The notes under the pieces were generated by a model. That model was given only the letters and a program-made list of their open reading frames with translations, searched no databases and was not told the DNA's origin. Below, piece by piece: positions 37,147-45,030 of a stretch of DNA of 64,000 nucleotides (position 1 is the stretch's first letter; each line of letters begins with the position of its first letter). The position numbers were made by a program, and so were the translations under genes. Location: NCBI GenBank assembly GCA_964449995.1, contig CAYVBW010000001.1:1-64000 (forward strand), read 5' to 3'. The stretch comes from CAYVBW01 sp964449995 (GTDB lineage Bacteria > Patescibacteriota > Microgenomatia > UBA1400 > PJMF01).

Positions 37147-37683
37147 CTAGTCAATAGTGGCATAAATTTCTTTAAAACTTTCCCTGGCACGATAGAGATC
37201 TGACTCAACTGATTTAAAAGTTTTACCCATAATTCTTGCGATCTGCCTCACCCCCATGCCATCCACATACTTCATCAACAATAAACTCTTTCTTCTATCC
37301 AACATCTTGTTGAGTGCTTGTTTGACTTTAAGTTCCACCTCGCTACTCTCTTGAATTTTTTCGCTGAGCAGGGACTTGCCCAACGGTAAAATCTGAATCG
37401 CTTTTTTAGCATATTTTTTACGATAATAATCAGCAATTTCATGACGTAAAACAGCCATCATCCAAGTCTTTAAGCTGGAATCGCAACGAAAAACATGAAT
37501 TTTCTTTAAACAATTGATCATGGTTTCTTGGACCACATCTTCAACGTCGCGAAAACTACCAATTTTATTTTGAGCTAAAGAGAAAAGTTGAGGATAATAA
37601 TGATCAAACCAATATTTAACAGCTTGAGGATCACCGTTTTTTAATCGCTGCACCAATCTTTTTTCAGAAATTTCTTTTTGCAT
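37147..37683 (-). CDS. ECF-type RNA polymerase sigma factor
   Basis: A 178-residue sigma-70 family protein with region 2 (about 20-85: FDHYYPQLFSLAQNKIGSFR, then VEDVVQETMINCLKKI, and TWMMAVLRHEIADYYRKK) and region 4 (about 120-170: MLDRRKSLLLMKYVDGMGVR, helix-turn-helix RQIARIMGKTFKSVESDLYR). Regions 1 and 3 are missing, so it is of the alternative ECF class. It has no obvious anti-sigma partner next to it. It could control the divergent pilin genes or the membrane proteins downstream; no promoter motif shows this. Confidence 0.93.
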   Translation of the reverse strand: MQKEISEKRLVQRLKNGDPQAVKYWFDHYYPQLFSLAQNKIGSFRDVEDVVQETMINCLKKIHVFRCDSSLKTWMMAVLRHEIADYYRKKYAKKAIQILPLGKSLLSEKIQESSEVELKVKQALNKMLDRRKSLLLMKYVDGMGVRQIARIMGKTFKSVESDLYRARESFKEIYATID

Positions 37684-37927
37684 TTTTTTCGAGTAAATAT
37701 TTGATCAAATTTGCGCTCAACACAGCTTTATTTTTGAATTGCAGAAACTGTATTTAATCACAACCTATTACTTTTATAAAGAAAGCTATTTTTATAAAGA
37801 TAGCTAAAAATGCTCCTAAAAGCCTAACTTCAAACCGATCTCGCTCTTTTAAAACCTACATCACACACATTACAAAAGCCTAGCAGACCACCCTTTTATC
37901 AAGACTAATTTAATAATTAAACAGAAT

Positions 37928-38314
37928 ATGTTATTATTATCAATAATTATGAGACCTTTTCTTCATTCTATTGTTAATAACCAGCTTATTTCACAGCAAA
38001 ACCAAAATGAAGCAACGCCCATTAAACTCACTGATTACCTCACTCTCAGGGGAGGAGAATCAATTGCGGATGTATACGATCAACCGGCAAAAATTGTTAA
38101 TTTAATTGTTAGCAATTTGTTTGTTGTAGCTGGAATTATTATCTTTTTTTTAATTATTGGAGCTGGATTTAGTTTTATTAAAGGCTCAAGCCAAGGTAAA
38201 GAAGAGGCGAAAAATCTTTTAACTGGAGCTGTTATCGGTTTTTTAATTATGTTTTCTGCCTACTGGATCATTCAAATTATTAAATTTGTGACTGGTGCAG
38301 ATATACCAATTTAA
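37928..38314 (+). CDS. Pilin-like membrane protein 1 (VirB2/TrbC type)
   Basis: A 128-residue protein, first of seven related genes. Two hydrophobic helices (about 58-80 and 97-119) flank a small basic/acidic loop (FIKGSSQGKEEAKNLL) that corresponds to the SGGDxxKxExAR loop of the others but is the most diverged. It ends in KFVTGADIPI. The family resembles the T4SS pilin (VirB2/TrbC-like) proteins described from CPR. Two in-frame ATGs (37928, 37949) are possible; the longer form carries a hydrophobic start but no typical signal. It lies 245 nt from the divergent sigma gene. Confidence 0.7.
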   Translation: MLLLSIIMRPFLHSIVNNQLISQQNQNEATPIKLTDYLTLRGGESIADVYDQPAKIVNLIVSNLFVVAGIIIFFLIIGAGFSFIKGSSQGKEEAKNLLTGAVIGFLIMFSAYWIIQIIKFVTGADIPI

Positions 38315-38365
38315 GTAAAATTAAATAATCCTGCCATGATAAATGAAGTTGGCAAATAATTTATA

Positions 38366-38950
38366 ATGAAAAAAATACCTCTTTTTTTTAAAAAAATCAC
38401 ACAAAACTATTCAAAGCTTTTCCTAATAGTTTTTGCACTACTATTATTTTTTTCCTCTAAGTTGTTGGTAAATGACACATTTGCTTCTGGTAATAATTGT
38501 CACTGTGTATGTGATGCGAGAGGGCGTGATTGTTCTTGGATGGGCCCAGATTGCGGATACTACCAAGGTCGTCTTTGTGAGGCGGGTGATGTGTTTGGAG
38601 AGAGTATTTTTGGCACAATTCAGCCCCCTGCAGGAGTAAGAGAAATTCAAGAAGAAGTGGGGGCTGGAAACATTGGCATTATTTTATTTGCATCAAACCT
38701 AGTAAGACTAGTAACTGTGGCTGCAGGCATTTGGGTTATGTTTAATTTTATCTCAGCCGGGTGGATTTATATCACATCAGGCGGAGATGCCTCAGCTCAC
38801 GAAAAAGTATCTGAGAAAATAACCCAGAGTCTTATAGGCTTAGCCATAGTGGCACTAGCTTATACTATTGCCGGACTTATCGGTCTTTTGATTTTTGGAG
38901 ATGCCAGCTTTATTCTTAGGCCCACCTTAACCGGGGTTGGCCAATTTTAA
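38366..38950 (+). CDS. Pilin-like protein 2 with Cys-rich outer domain
   Basis: A 194-residue protein. A cleavable signal peptide (about 13-38, SKLFLIVFALLLFFSSKLLV, then NDTFASG) is followed by a compact Cys-rich stretch (CHCVCDARGRDC, WMGPDCGYYQGRLC; six Cys), absent from the other copies. The two pilin helices follow (about 112-136 and 155-176) with the loop WIYITSGGDASAHEKVSEKI. It is the only copy with an extra domain, so it may be a tip or adhesive subunit. Gap to the next gene: 11 nt. Confidence 0.72.
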   Translation: MKKIPLFFKKITQNYSKLFLIVFALLLFFSSKLLVNDTFASGNNCHCVCDARGRDCSWMGPDCGYYQGRLCEAGDVFGESIFGTIQPPAGVREIQEEVGAGNIGIILFASNLVRLVTVAAGIWVMFNFISAGWIYITSGGDASAHEKVSEKITQSLIGLAIVALAYTIAGLIGLLIFGDASFILRPTLTGVGQF

Positions 38951-38961
38951 ATTAACAACTT

Positions 38962-39360
38962 ATGAATATATTTTTAAAAATTCTTAATTATTCAGTGTCA
39001 TTTTCTAGTCAATTTGGTAATGGATTTCAGCCACCCACAGATGTCTATACCCAAGGCGCTGACGACAGTGGGGAGGTGGTAAATATCTTGACTAATTTTC
39101 TTTCTAATTTAATTGGTCTTCTAACAATCTTTGGGGCTCTGTTTTTCATTGTTAACTTTTTCTTAGGAGCCCTTGCTTGGATTTCAGCTGGTGATGACTC
39201 GGGTAAAGTGGAAAAAGCGAGAACAAAAATAATGCATGGAGTGTTGGGGCTGATTATAATCGTCCTTGCTTATTCAATTATCGGACTTATTGGACAAATT
39301 ATTGGCATTGACTTAATTAATTTAGGAGAAACAATAGAGCAGGTTGTACCAACTTTATAA
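38962..39360 (+). CDS. Pilin-like protein 3
   Basis: 132 residues with two hydrophobic helices (about 47-72 and 91-112) and the family loop WISAGDDSGKVEKARTKIMH between them. The N terminus is polar (PPTDVYTQGADDSGEVVNIL). There is no evident signal peptide. The gene is 11 nt after the Cys-rich copy and 38 nt before copy 4, so they are co-transcribed. Confidence 0.75.
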   Translation: MNIFLKILNYSVSFSSQFGNGFQPPTDVYTQGADDSGEVVNILTNFLSNLIGLLTIFGALFFIVNFFLGALAWISAGDDSGKVEKARTKIMHGVLGLIIIVLAYSIIGLIGQIIGIDLINLGETIEQVVPTL

Positions 39361-39398
39361 AAATGTAAAATTTAAATAATGCTTAATAATATACAAAT

Positions 39399-39833
39399 AT
39401 GACACAACACTTTTCTATTTTAAATAAATTAATTACCAAACCAATCCAAGCAAGCAATGGCAGGCTTTTTAATCCCGTTATTGGAAGGTTAGGAGATGAC
39501 CCTGACGCAGCCAGCACAGGTAATTTGTTTTTAACTTATGCTATTCATCTGTGGAGAATAGCAATTAATATCGGAGCCTTAATAGTTTTGGCTTTTTACA
39601 TAGTTGCCGCCTATGAGTGGCTAACCAGCGGCAGCGACACTCAAGGAGTTGAAAAAGCGCGCAAAAGATTTGTGAACGCCACCATTGGTTTGATTTTATT
39701 GGTGGGGTCTTTTGCCATCATAGCCTTTATCAGCAATTTATTGTTTGGTGAAGACTTTAATTTACTACACTTAACCTTCCCAGTTGGCCAAAGCACAGCG
39801 CCAACAACACCAATTCATAATACTGGGATATAA
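39399..39833 (+). CDS. Pilin-like protein 4
   Basis: 144 residues. The family loop is WLTSGSDTQGVEKARKRFVN between helices at about 47-68 and 85-112. The C terminus is a short Thr/Pro-rich tail (TAPTTPIHNTG). Start ATG 39399 has no strong Shine-Dalgarno sequence; gap of 44 nt to copy 5. It is closest to copies 3 and 5 by its loop sequence. Confidence 0.72.
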   Translation: MTQHFSILNKLITKPIQASNGRLFNPVIGRLGDDPDAASTGNLFLTYAIHLWRIAINIGALIVLAFYIVAAYEWLTSGSDTQGVEKARKRFVNATIGLILLVGSFAIIAFISNLLFGEDFNLLHLTFPVGQSTAPTTPIHNTGI

Positions 39834-39877
39834 CTAAAAAATCAGCTTAATTTTTTCAAAAAAAAGAAAAAAATAAC

Positions 39878-40252
39878 ATGACAAGCAAAACCACAAACTC
39901 ATTAGCCTCAATTGAGTTTGATATCGGTCAAGAAGGCAGAGAACAACTCCCTTTTGGTGAAACTGTGGTCACAGAAGGTGGTGGAGCCAGCGCTGTTTCC
40001 AGCTTCATCAGCAACTTATTAAGAATAAGCATTGTTGTTGCTGCCCTCATTCTTCTCTTTAATTTAATTTTTGCCGGTTTTGAATGGCTTTCTTCTGGAG
40101 GAGATAGCAGTAAAATTGAAAAAGCGCGCACCAGAATGACTCAGTCAATTATTGGCTTTGTAATACTATTTGCCGTAATTGCTATCTTTACTTTCATCCA
40201 AGATTTACTTGGGATAAACGTTATTACCTTTACCACTGAAGGTGGTGGTTAA
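39878..40252 (+). CDS. Pilin-like protein 5, followed by an in-frame extension
   Basis: 124 residues with the family loop WLSSGGDSSKIEKARTRMTQ between two helices (about 45-68 and 88-112). It ends in TTEGGG. Directly after the TAA stop the same frame stays open for 20 more codons, reading PIPPPEGGGGGEVRPPVYKF, until a TAA at 40313-40315. This Pro/Gly-rich tail looks like the natural continuation of the C-terminal glycine run, so the stop may be a recent nonsense change, a read-through site or a base-call error. Confidence 0.72.
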   Translation: MTSKTTNSLASIEFDIGQEGREQLPFGETVVTEGGGASAVSSFISNLLRISIVVAALILLFNLIFAGFEWLSSGGDSSKIEKARTRMTQSIIGFVILFAVIAIFTFIQDLLGINVITFTTEGGG

Positions 40253-40315
40253 CCCATTCCGCCTCCAGAGGGTGGGGGTGGAGGAGAAGTAAGACCTCCA
40301 GTATATAAATTTTAA
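40253..40315 (+). other. In-frame Pro/Gly-rich continuation after the pilin 5 stop
   Basis: The frame of pilin 5 continues from its TAA for 20 sense codons, rich in Pro and Gly, to a second TAA. There is no internal start codon. Composition fits the end of the preceding protein better than spacer sequence. Confidence 0.5.
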
Positions 40316-40347
40316 ATAAATTTAAAATAGAAATTAAAAGCCCTATT

Positions 40348-40377
40348 TTGACATTTATTTTAAAAACCTGATACAAT
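40348..40377 (+). promoter_or_regulatory. Near-consensus sigma-70 promoter of pilin 6
   Basis: TTGACA (40348-40353) and TACAAT (40372-40377) with an 18-nt spacer. This is the best promoter in the window, predicting a start at about 40384 and a 40-nt leader. An aaaggag Shine-Dalgarno sequence (40413-40419) lies 5 nt before the ATG at 40425. Confidence 0.75.
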
Positions 40378-40424
40378 ATCAACAACAATTATCAATAATC
40401 ATCAAATTAATTAAAGGAGAAAAA

Positions 40425-40826
40425 ATGAATAAAATTAAACAAATTGCTATAGGAGCCGGATCAGCCATTAGCGGAGCGTTGCTGACCGTCAATCCAGTTT
40501 TGGCTCAAGAAACCGAAGTTAAGGTTGAAGTACCCGATGCCTTTGATATAAGTGTGGGCGATCTTTTAACAACTCTTTTGAATTTAGTTTTAGTCATAGC
40601 TGCAATTTTGGTTTTTGCCTACTTGATTTGGGGTGGAATTGAGTGGATTACCTCTGGTGGTGATAAGAGCAAAACAGAGTCAGCCAGAAATAAAATCACA
40701 GCTGCCATTGTAGGGCTGGTGGTTTTGGTTGCCTCCTATGCCATCTTGCAATTAGTCTTGCAAATCCTTGGGATTCAAGGTGGGTTTGAGGGTATGCTTA
40801 ACTTTGCTACCATAGGTGCAAAATAA
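40425..40826 (+). CDS. Pilin-like protein 6, probable major subunit
   Basis: 133 residues, with a signal peptide (MNKIKQIAIGAGSAISGALL, cut after PVLA about residue 26), then two helices (about 50-72 and 91-112) around the loop WITSGGDKSKTESARNKITA. Unlike its six neighbours it has its own near-consensus promoter, an ideal Shine-Dalgarno sequence and a rho-independent terminator, so it is a monocistronic, highly expressed gene. The most probable role is the main building block of a VirB2/TrbC-type pilus. VirB2-type pilins are cut to short two-helix peptides and polymerised. Confidence 0.8.
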   Translation: MNKIKQIAIGAGSAISGALLTVNPVLAQETEVKVEVPDAFDISVGDLLTTLLNLVLVIAAILVFAYLIWGGIEWITSGGDKSKTESARNKITAAIVGLVVLVASYAILQLVLQILGIQGGFEGMLNFATIGAK

Positions 40827-40852
40827 TGTCCTTTTAAATAAGCACACAACAA

Positions 40853-40881
40853 AAAAAACCCTCTGTTAAAGAGGGTTTTTT
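40853..40881 (+). terminator. Rho-independent terminator after pilin 6
   Basis: An aaccctct/agagggtt stem with a 5-nt gttaa loop is followed by a T tract, 26 nt after the stop codon. The A tract on the other side would allow it to work in both directions. Confidence 0.85.
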
Positions 40882-40971
40882 AATAAATTACAGCCGACTT
40901 TCCCATTTTTGCTTAAAAAATAATATAATAAGTCATTAATAAATAATTTGATACATCAGCACTCCTAATTT

Positions 40972-41424
40972 ATGAAAAAAATCATTAAATTTATTAAAAT
41001 CTTTTGTTTTTTTGCTATTATTTTTTTTGTCAGCACCAACAAAACCTTTGCCCAAACCAGAGTTTGGGAAAGTATTAATCAACATTGTGTTGTTGATGGC
41101 GTTGCCACTATCCAGGGTGTATCTTGCTTGATTGCTAATGTTTTATCAGTTGCTCTCACAGTCATTGGTCTGGCTGGATTCATCATGCTAATAGTTGGCT
41201 CCTTAAAATGGCTCTTGTCAGGAGGCAGCTCTCAAAATGTAGACAGCGCTAAAAAAACCATGACTTATGCCGTGGTTGGACTGGTAGTAGCGCTTAGCTC
41301 ATTTATGATAATCAATCTAATTGCTCAGTTTACTGGAGTCAATGTTATTACTGAGTTCTTTATTCCTGGAAGCGATACCGGTCTTGAGGGAGGTCCACAA
41401 TGGGAAGATGTGGGTCGACTGTAG
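40972..41424 (+). CDS. Pilin-like protein 7
   Basis: 150 residues, with a cleavable signal peptide (about 9-28, IFCFFAIIFFVSTNKTFAQ) and two helices (about 54-76 and 95-117) around WLLSGGSSQNVDSAKKTMTY. Two Cys (HCVVDG, VSCLIANV) sit in the outer segment before helix 1, so a disulfide is possible. A short acidic tail ends with LEGGPQWEDVGRL. It is the last of the array; the terminator of copy 6 precedes it, and a TATAAT at 40924-40929 may be its own -10. The next gene is convergent. Confidence 0.75.
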   Translation: MKKIIKFIKIFCFFAIIFFVSTNKTFAQTRVWESINQHCVVDGVATIQGVSCLIANVLSVALTVIGLAGFIMLIVGSLKWLLSGGSSQNVDSAKKTMTYAVVGLVVALSSFMIINLIAQFTGVNVITEFFIPGSDTGLEGGPQWEDVGRL

Positions 41425-41473
41425 CTAAATAACCCAGTCAACGCTTTTGTTCTCACCAGATTCTGCTAACGCC

Positions 41474-42172
41474 CTACTTTCCAAACCTGCGAATTCTTCC
41501 TTGATAGTCTTTTAGTGCCTTGTCCAACTCCTTGATATCAAAATCAGGCATTAGTACTTTTGTAAAATACAACTCTGAATAAACACTTTGCCAAGGCATA
41601 AAGCCTGACAATCTTTGCTCCCCACCGGTCCTAATTATTAAATCCGGATCAGGAATTCCCTTAGTATCCAAGTATTGCTCAAGCTCATCCGCCCCCAACT
41701 GCTCAAGACTCAGTCCAGCAGCAACCGCCTGCCTAACTGCTCTTACTATCTCATCCCTGCCCCCATAGTTTAAGGCAAAGGTGACAGTAATTTTATAATC
41801 TTTTTTATTAATTTCTTTAAACCGATTAACACTTTCTTGAATATCCTGAGGAAACCGACTCAAATCACCAATTGTTTTCACCCTCACCTTCTCTTTTACC
41901 ATCTCATCAAAGCCCTCACTAAAAGAGAGACGCATCAAGTCCATAATTGCCTCAACCTCAGCCTTATCTCTTTGCCAATTCTCAGTACTAAAAGCCCACA
42001 AAGTTAAAAAAGGAATCCCCAGAGAAATGCAGTGTCGAGTAAGATCTTCAATATTTTCTCGAGCAACTTTCTCATGACCCTTAAAAATCTTAAGCTTGTT
42101 TTGTCTAGCCCAACGGCGATTACCATCCATAATAATAGCGATGTGTTGAGGAAGAGAATTGGTCTTTTTCAT
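41474..42172 (-). CDS. uppS: Isoprenyl transferase (undecaprenyl diphosphate synthase type)
   Basis: It extends allylic diphosphates with IPP in cis to make the lipid carrier for cell-wall glycan assembly. Motifs: HIAIIMDGNRRWA (Asp16 binds Mg-diphosphate), TLWAFSTENWQRD, ALNYGGRDEIVRAV and the C-terminal PDPDLIIRTGGEQRLSGFMPWQSVYSELYF. At 232 residues it has the usual length. It is the last gene of the seven-gene isoprenoid operon, 11 nt after isopentenyl phosphate kinase; the operon therefore leads from acetyl-CoA to polyprenyl diphosphate. Confidence 0.97.
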   Translation of the reverse strand: MKKTNSLPQHIAIIMDGNRRWARQNKLKIFKGHEKVARENIEDLTRHCISLGIPFLTLWAFSTENWQRDKAEVEAIMDLMRLSFSEGFDEMVKEKVRVKTIGDLSRFPQDIQESVNRFKEINKKDYKITVTFALNYGGRDEIVRAVRQAVAAGLSLEQLGADELEQYLDTKGIPDPDLIIRTGGEQRLSGFMPWQSVYSELYFTKVLMPDFDIKELDKALKDYQGRIRRFGK

Positions 42173-42183
42173 AATTTAAAGGC

Positions 42184-42981
42184 TTAAGCTGTTATTTTAG
42201 TACCCTTAACTGACTTGCCACCAATAGCATCAGATAAAGTACCATGAACAATTCCGTCAATAATTAGGCCAGGAATGCCTTGTTTTGCTAATAACAAAGT
42301 CTCCTCGACTTTATGCAACATACCTCCTGTTACATCTGTCCCGCCTGACCCACCCAAATTTTGGCGGTATTGTCCAATATTCTTACCATTGATTTCTTTA
42401 ATAGTTTTACCATCAGCATCATAAACTCCACTTGTTTGCCCACATTGAATAATTTGTTCAACACGATAATCCTTGGCTTTTAAAGCCAGTCCCAAATACG
42501 CAAGCACTTTCTCAGTAGAAAAAATTGTGCATCCCATCTTTTCATCCAGGATTTGATCGCCATATACAACTGGCAGTAAGCCTTGGGTCAAAAGCAACTC
42601 AATCGATTTGGTAAAAATATCTGACAGCTTGTGCTCACTAGCCACCATACTGCTTAGAGGAGAAACAGAAACCGCATTAATCTTTTCTTTTAAAAATTTT
42701 TTTATCACAATGCGATTTAGCCTTGCTGCCACGTCTGACACTTCAGCAATCCCGCGATAACTCTGTTTATTAATAATTCCCTTGTGGGTTTGATATTTTT
42801 TTGCTGGCACATGTGCAAAAGAGCCCGCACCATGACCAATTATTAACAATTTCCCCATATTAACAGCTTTTTTTACCTCTGAGGCAATAATATCCAAAGC
42901 TTCTTCGTTTACAGTAAAGGGCTTGTTTTTGTCTGTAATAAGGGAGCCCCCGATTTTAATTAAGATTATTGGTTTATGCAT
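42184..42981 (-). CDS. Isopentenyl phosphate kinase
   Basis: A 265-residue amino-acid-kinase-fold enzyme that phosphorylates isopentenyl phosphate to IPP, the last step of archaeal-type mevalonate pathways. The N-terminal IILIKIGGSLITDK, HGAGSFAHVPAKKY (with the conserved His after GSFAH) and GGTDVTGGMLHKVEE near the C terminus are distinctive of this family against glutamate-5-kinase or UMP kinase. It overlaps the isomerase gene by 8 nt, so they are translationally coupled. Its presence implies that the phosphomevalonate is decarboxylated to isopentenyl phosphate somewhere else in the genome. Confidence 0.92.
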   Translation of the reverse strand: MHKPIILIKIGGSLITDKNKPFTVNEEALDIIASEVKKAVNMGKLLIIGHGAGSFAHVPAKKYQTHKGIINKQSYRGIAEVSDVAARLNRIVIKKFLKEKINAVSVSPLSSMVASEHKLSDIFTKSIELLLTQGLLPVVYGDQILDEKMGCTIFSTEKVLAYLGLALKAKDYRVEQIIQCGQTSGVYDADGKTIKEINGKNIGQYRQNLGGSGGTDVTGGMLHKVEETLLLAKQGIPGLIIDGIVHGTLSDAIGGKSVKGTKITA

Positions 42982-43525
42982 AGTTTGCCAAATTTTGTTT
43001 GATATTTTTTTGTGACAAGATAATACTCACCCATGGGGCAAAATTGCTCGCTGCTGTTAATAGTTGCTTAAATTGAATCCACCCAACCTCAGACACCTCA
43101 TCTGGATTTGGCTTAAGCTCCCCCTTAAAATCCCCAACAAAAACTGTGTCTATTTCATTCTCACTAAAGCCATTGTCAAAACTTACTTGGTATTGAAACT
43201 TACCAACTTTACTCAACCCTACCCCCTCAATACCTAACTCCTCTTTTAATCGGCGCTTAGCACAATCTAAGTAACTTTCGCCAGGCCGAACATTTCCGCA
43301 TGCAGTGTTAGCCCACTGATTGGCTGCCACTATTTTTTTCTTACTTCGTTTTTGAATTAGAACTTCACCTGTAGCATTAAACAAAAAAACACTGCAGGCT
43401 CGATGTAATTTACCTAAGCCCTTATGCGTCTCAATAACATTTTCTGACCCAATCACCTCATCATCTGCATTAACTAGCACAACCCGATCAAGCTTTTGAT
43501 AAATTTTATTGTTTGTGCTGTTCAT
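42974..43525 (-). CDS. idi: Isopentenyl-diphosphate delta-isomerase, type I
   Basis: A Nudix-fold enzyme that interconverts IPP and DMAPP. Type I features: VNADDEVIGSENVIETHKG, LHRACSVFLFNATGEVLIQK, the active-site Cys in QWANTACGNVRPGESY, and the Nudix-like Glu block AKRRLKEELGIEG, then ENEIDTVFVGDF. At 183 residues it has the typical length. Many bacteria with a mevalonate pathway use the type II flavin enzyme instead. The stop overlaps the kinase start by 8 nt. Confidence 0.94.
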   Translation of the reverse strand: MNSTNNKIYQKLDRVVLVNADDEVIGSENVIETHKGLGKLHRACSVFLFNATGEVLIQKRSKKKIVAANQWANTACGNVRPGESYLDCAKRRLKEELGIEGVGLSKVGKFQYQVSFDNGFSENEIDTVFVGDFKGELKPNPDEVSEVGWIQFKQLLTAASNFAPWVSIILSQKNIKQNLANYA

Positions 43526-43565
43526 AATTTTTAAAACCGCCCCTATTTAACAAGGCTAAAAAAAC

Positions 43566-43862
43566 TCATGCTTGCTTAACTTTTTTTACTTTAAGCTGAT
43601 ATTCTAATGGATCAGAATCATTTTTTTTAGAACCTTTTCTTAACACACACCTAACCTTATCCCCTATCTCCAGCCTTTGATGACCAACTCCCATTAACTC
43701 TTTCCTATTTTTCCCAAAGGCTACAATTGCCAAAGAATAGGGAGCCGCCCTCAAGTGCTCACTGCCAGCAACCCTAATATAGGTGCTTACCACAACCTGT
43801 CCAGTTTTGCCCAAAAAACTCTTCCATTGTTTATTGAGTCTTGTGTATTTAGCCGGATGCAT
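43566..43862 (-). CDS. DUF35 OB-fold protein lacking the zinc ribbon
   Basis: A 98-residue protein directly after thiolase, the place where archaea have the DUF35 scaffold that tethers thiolase to HMG-CoA synthase. It keeps the OB-fold part (GQVVVSTYIRVAGSE, APYSLAIVAFGKNRKELMGV, LEIGDKVRCVLRK), but the N-terminal CxxC...CxxC zinc ribbon is absent; only one Cys remains. The family normally has about 130 residues. A role as a linker in the enzyme complex fits the operon and the family; it is inferred. A short spacer on either side keeps it within the operon. Confidence 0.75.
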   Translation of the reverse strand: MHPAKYTRLNKQWKSFLGKTGQVVVSTYIRVAGSEHLRAAPYSLAIVAFGKNRKELMGVGHQRLEIGDKVRCVLRKGSKKNDSDPLEYQLKVKKVKQA

Positions 43863-43898
43863 AATTTTATTTTATATTAATTGAATAATATTAAATTG

Positions 43899-45005
43899 CT
43901 AGCCAACTACATGAACTACAGCTGTAGCTCCAGATCCTCCCACGTTATGGGCCAAGCCTAATTTATAACGCTCATCCTCAATTTGCTGAGCTAAATAAAC
44001 AACCTGTTTGATGCCGGTAGCACCGATTGGATGACCAAATGCTTTTAAACCACCTGATAAGTTAATCACAACTTTTCCATTCAATTTTGTTTCGTGGTTG
44101 AGCGTAGCCCGACCACCCATTCCTTTGTCAAAAAAACCCAAGTCCTCGATCGCCAAAATCTCTGCAATAGTAAAACAATCGTGAACCTCTGCCAACTGTA
44201 TTTGATCTGGCCTAACATCAGCCATCTGATAAGACTTTTGTGCTGCTTGCACCGTTGCTCTCAAGGTAGTTAAATCTTTTCTACTAGCTAAGTCCAAAGC
44301 ATCTTGAGCATGACCAAAACCTAAAATTTTGGGCTTATTTTTCATCTTGCGGCCTGTTAGTATCACAGCTGAAGCCCCGTCTGAAATTGGCGAGCAATCT
44401 AGCAATCTAAGAGGATCTGCCACTAAAGGACTTTGTGAGACTTGATCTAAAGTAAATTCTCGATGAAATTGAGCCAAAGGGTTCTCCAAGGCATGTGTGT
44501 GATTTTTTACAGCTACAGCAGACAGCATTTCCCTAGATGTTTTAAACTTTTCTGTATGCACTTGGGCCAGTAAGGCATACAAGCCAGGGAAAGTTGAGCC
44601 ATTTTCAGCATCATGATTAGCTGCCATAGCAAGAATTCGGGTGGCATTGCTCGCAGTTGTATCTGTCATCTTTTCGGCCCCAACTACCAAAGCAGTTTGA
44701 CAATACCCTGACAAAATCGCCTGTTCTGCAGCCAATAAAGCCAACCCCCCAGAAGCGCAAGCTCCCTCCACTCTCATGCTGGGAGGAAAATGATTAAAAA
44801 ACTGACTTACCAAAGCATTGAGATGAAGTTGATTGTTAAATTCTCCAGGGGCTTTGCTGGCAACAAAAACTTGGTCTATTTGTCTAGAATCAATACCAGC
44901 ATTTTTAACAGAACCCCCAATTGCTTCTTGAAACAAATCAGCCAACCCTTTTTCCCAGAGTTCTCCGACCTTAGTTGTATGATGACCCGCAATAGTAATT
45001 TGCAT
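43899..45005 (-). CDS. Thiolase (acetyl-CoA C-acetyltransferase), archaeal type
   Basis: A 368-residue thiolase that condenses two acetyl-CoA to acetoacetyl-CoA. The nucleophilic Cys is C83 in RVEGACASGGLAL; the catalytic His are in EVHDCFTIAEIL and in LSGGLKAFGHPIGATG; the C-terminal acid/base Cys position holds NVGGSGATAVVHVV without Cys, as in the archaeal/SCP-x thiolase branch. This branch usually pairs with DUF35 and HMG-CoA synthase in one complex, and the gene order here (synthase, thiolase, DUF35) agrees with that. Normal length. Confidence 0.93.
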   Translation of the reverse strand: MQITIAGHHTTKVGELWEKGLADLFQEAIGGSVKNAGIDSRQIDQVFVASKAPGEFNNQLHLNALVSQFFNHFPPSMRVEGACASGGLALLAAEQAILSGYCQTALVVGAEKMTDTTASNATRILAMAANHDAENGSTFPGLYALLAQVHTEKFKTSREMLSAVAVKNHTHALENPLAQFHREFTLDQVSQSPLVADPLRLLDCSPISDGASAVILTGRKMKNKPKILGFGHAQDALDLASRKDLTTLRATVQAAQKSYQMADVRPDQIQLAEVHDCFTIAEILAIEDLGFFDKGMGGRATLNHETKLNGKVVINLSGGLKAFGHPIGATGIKQVVYLAQQIEDERYKLGLAHNVGGSGATAVVHVVG

Positions 45006-45030
45006 TGTATTTAACCTAGCTAAAAACTAA

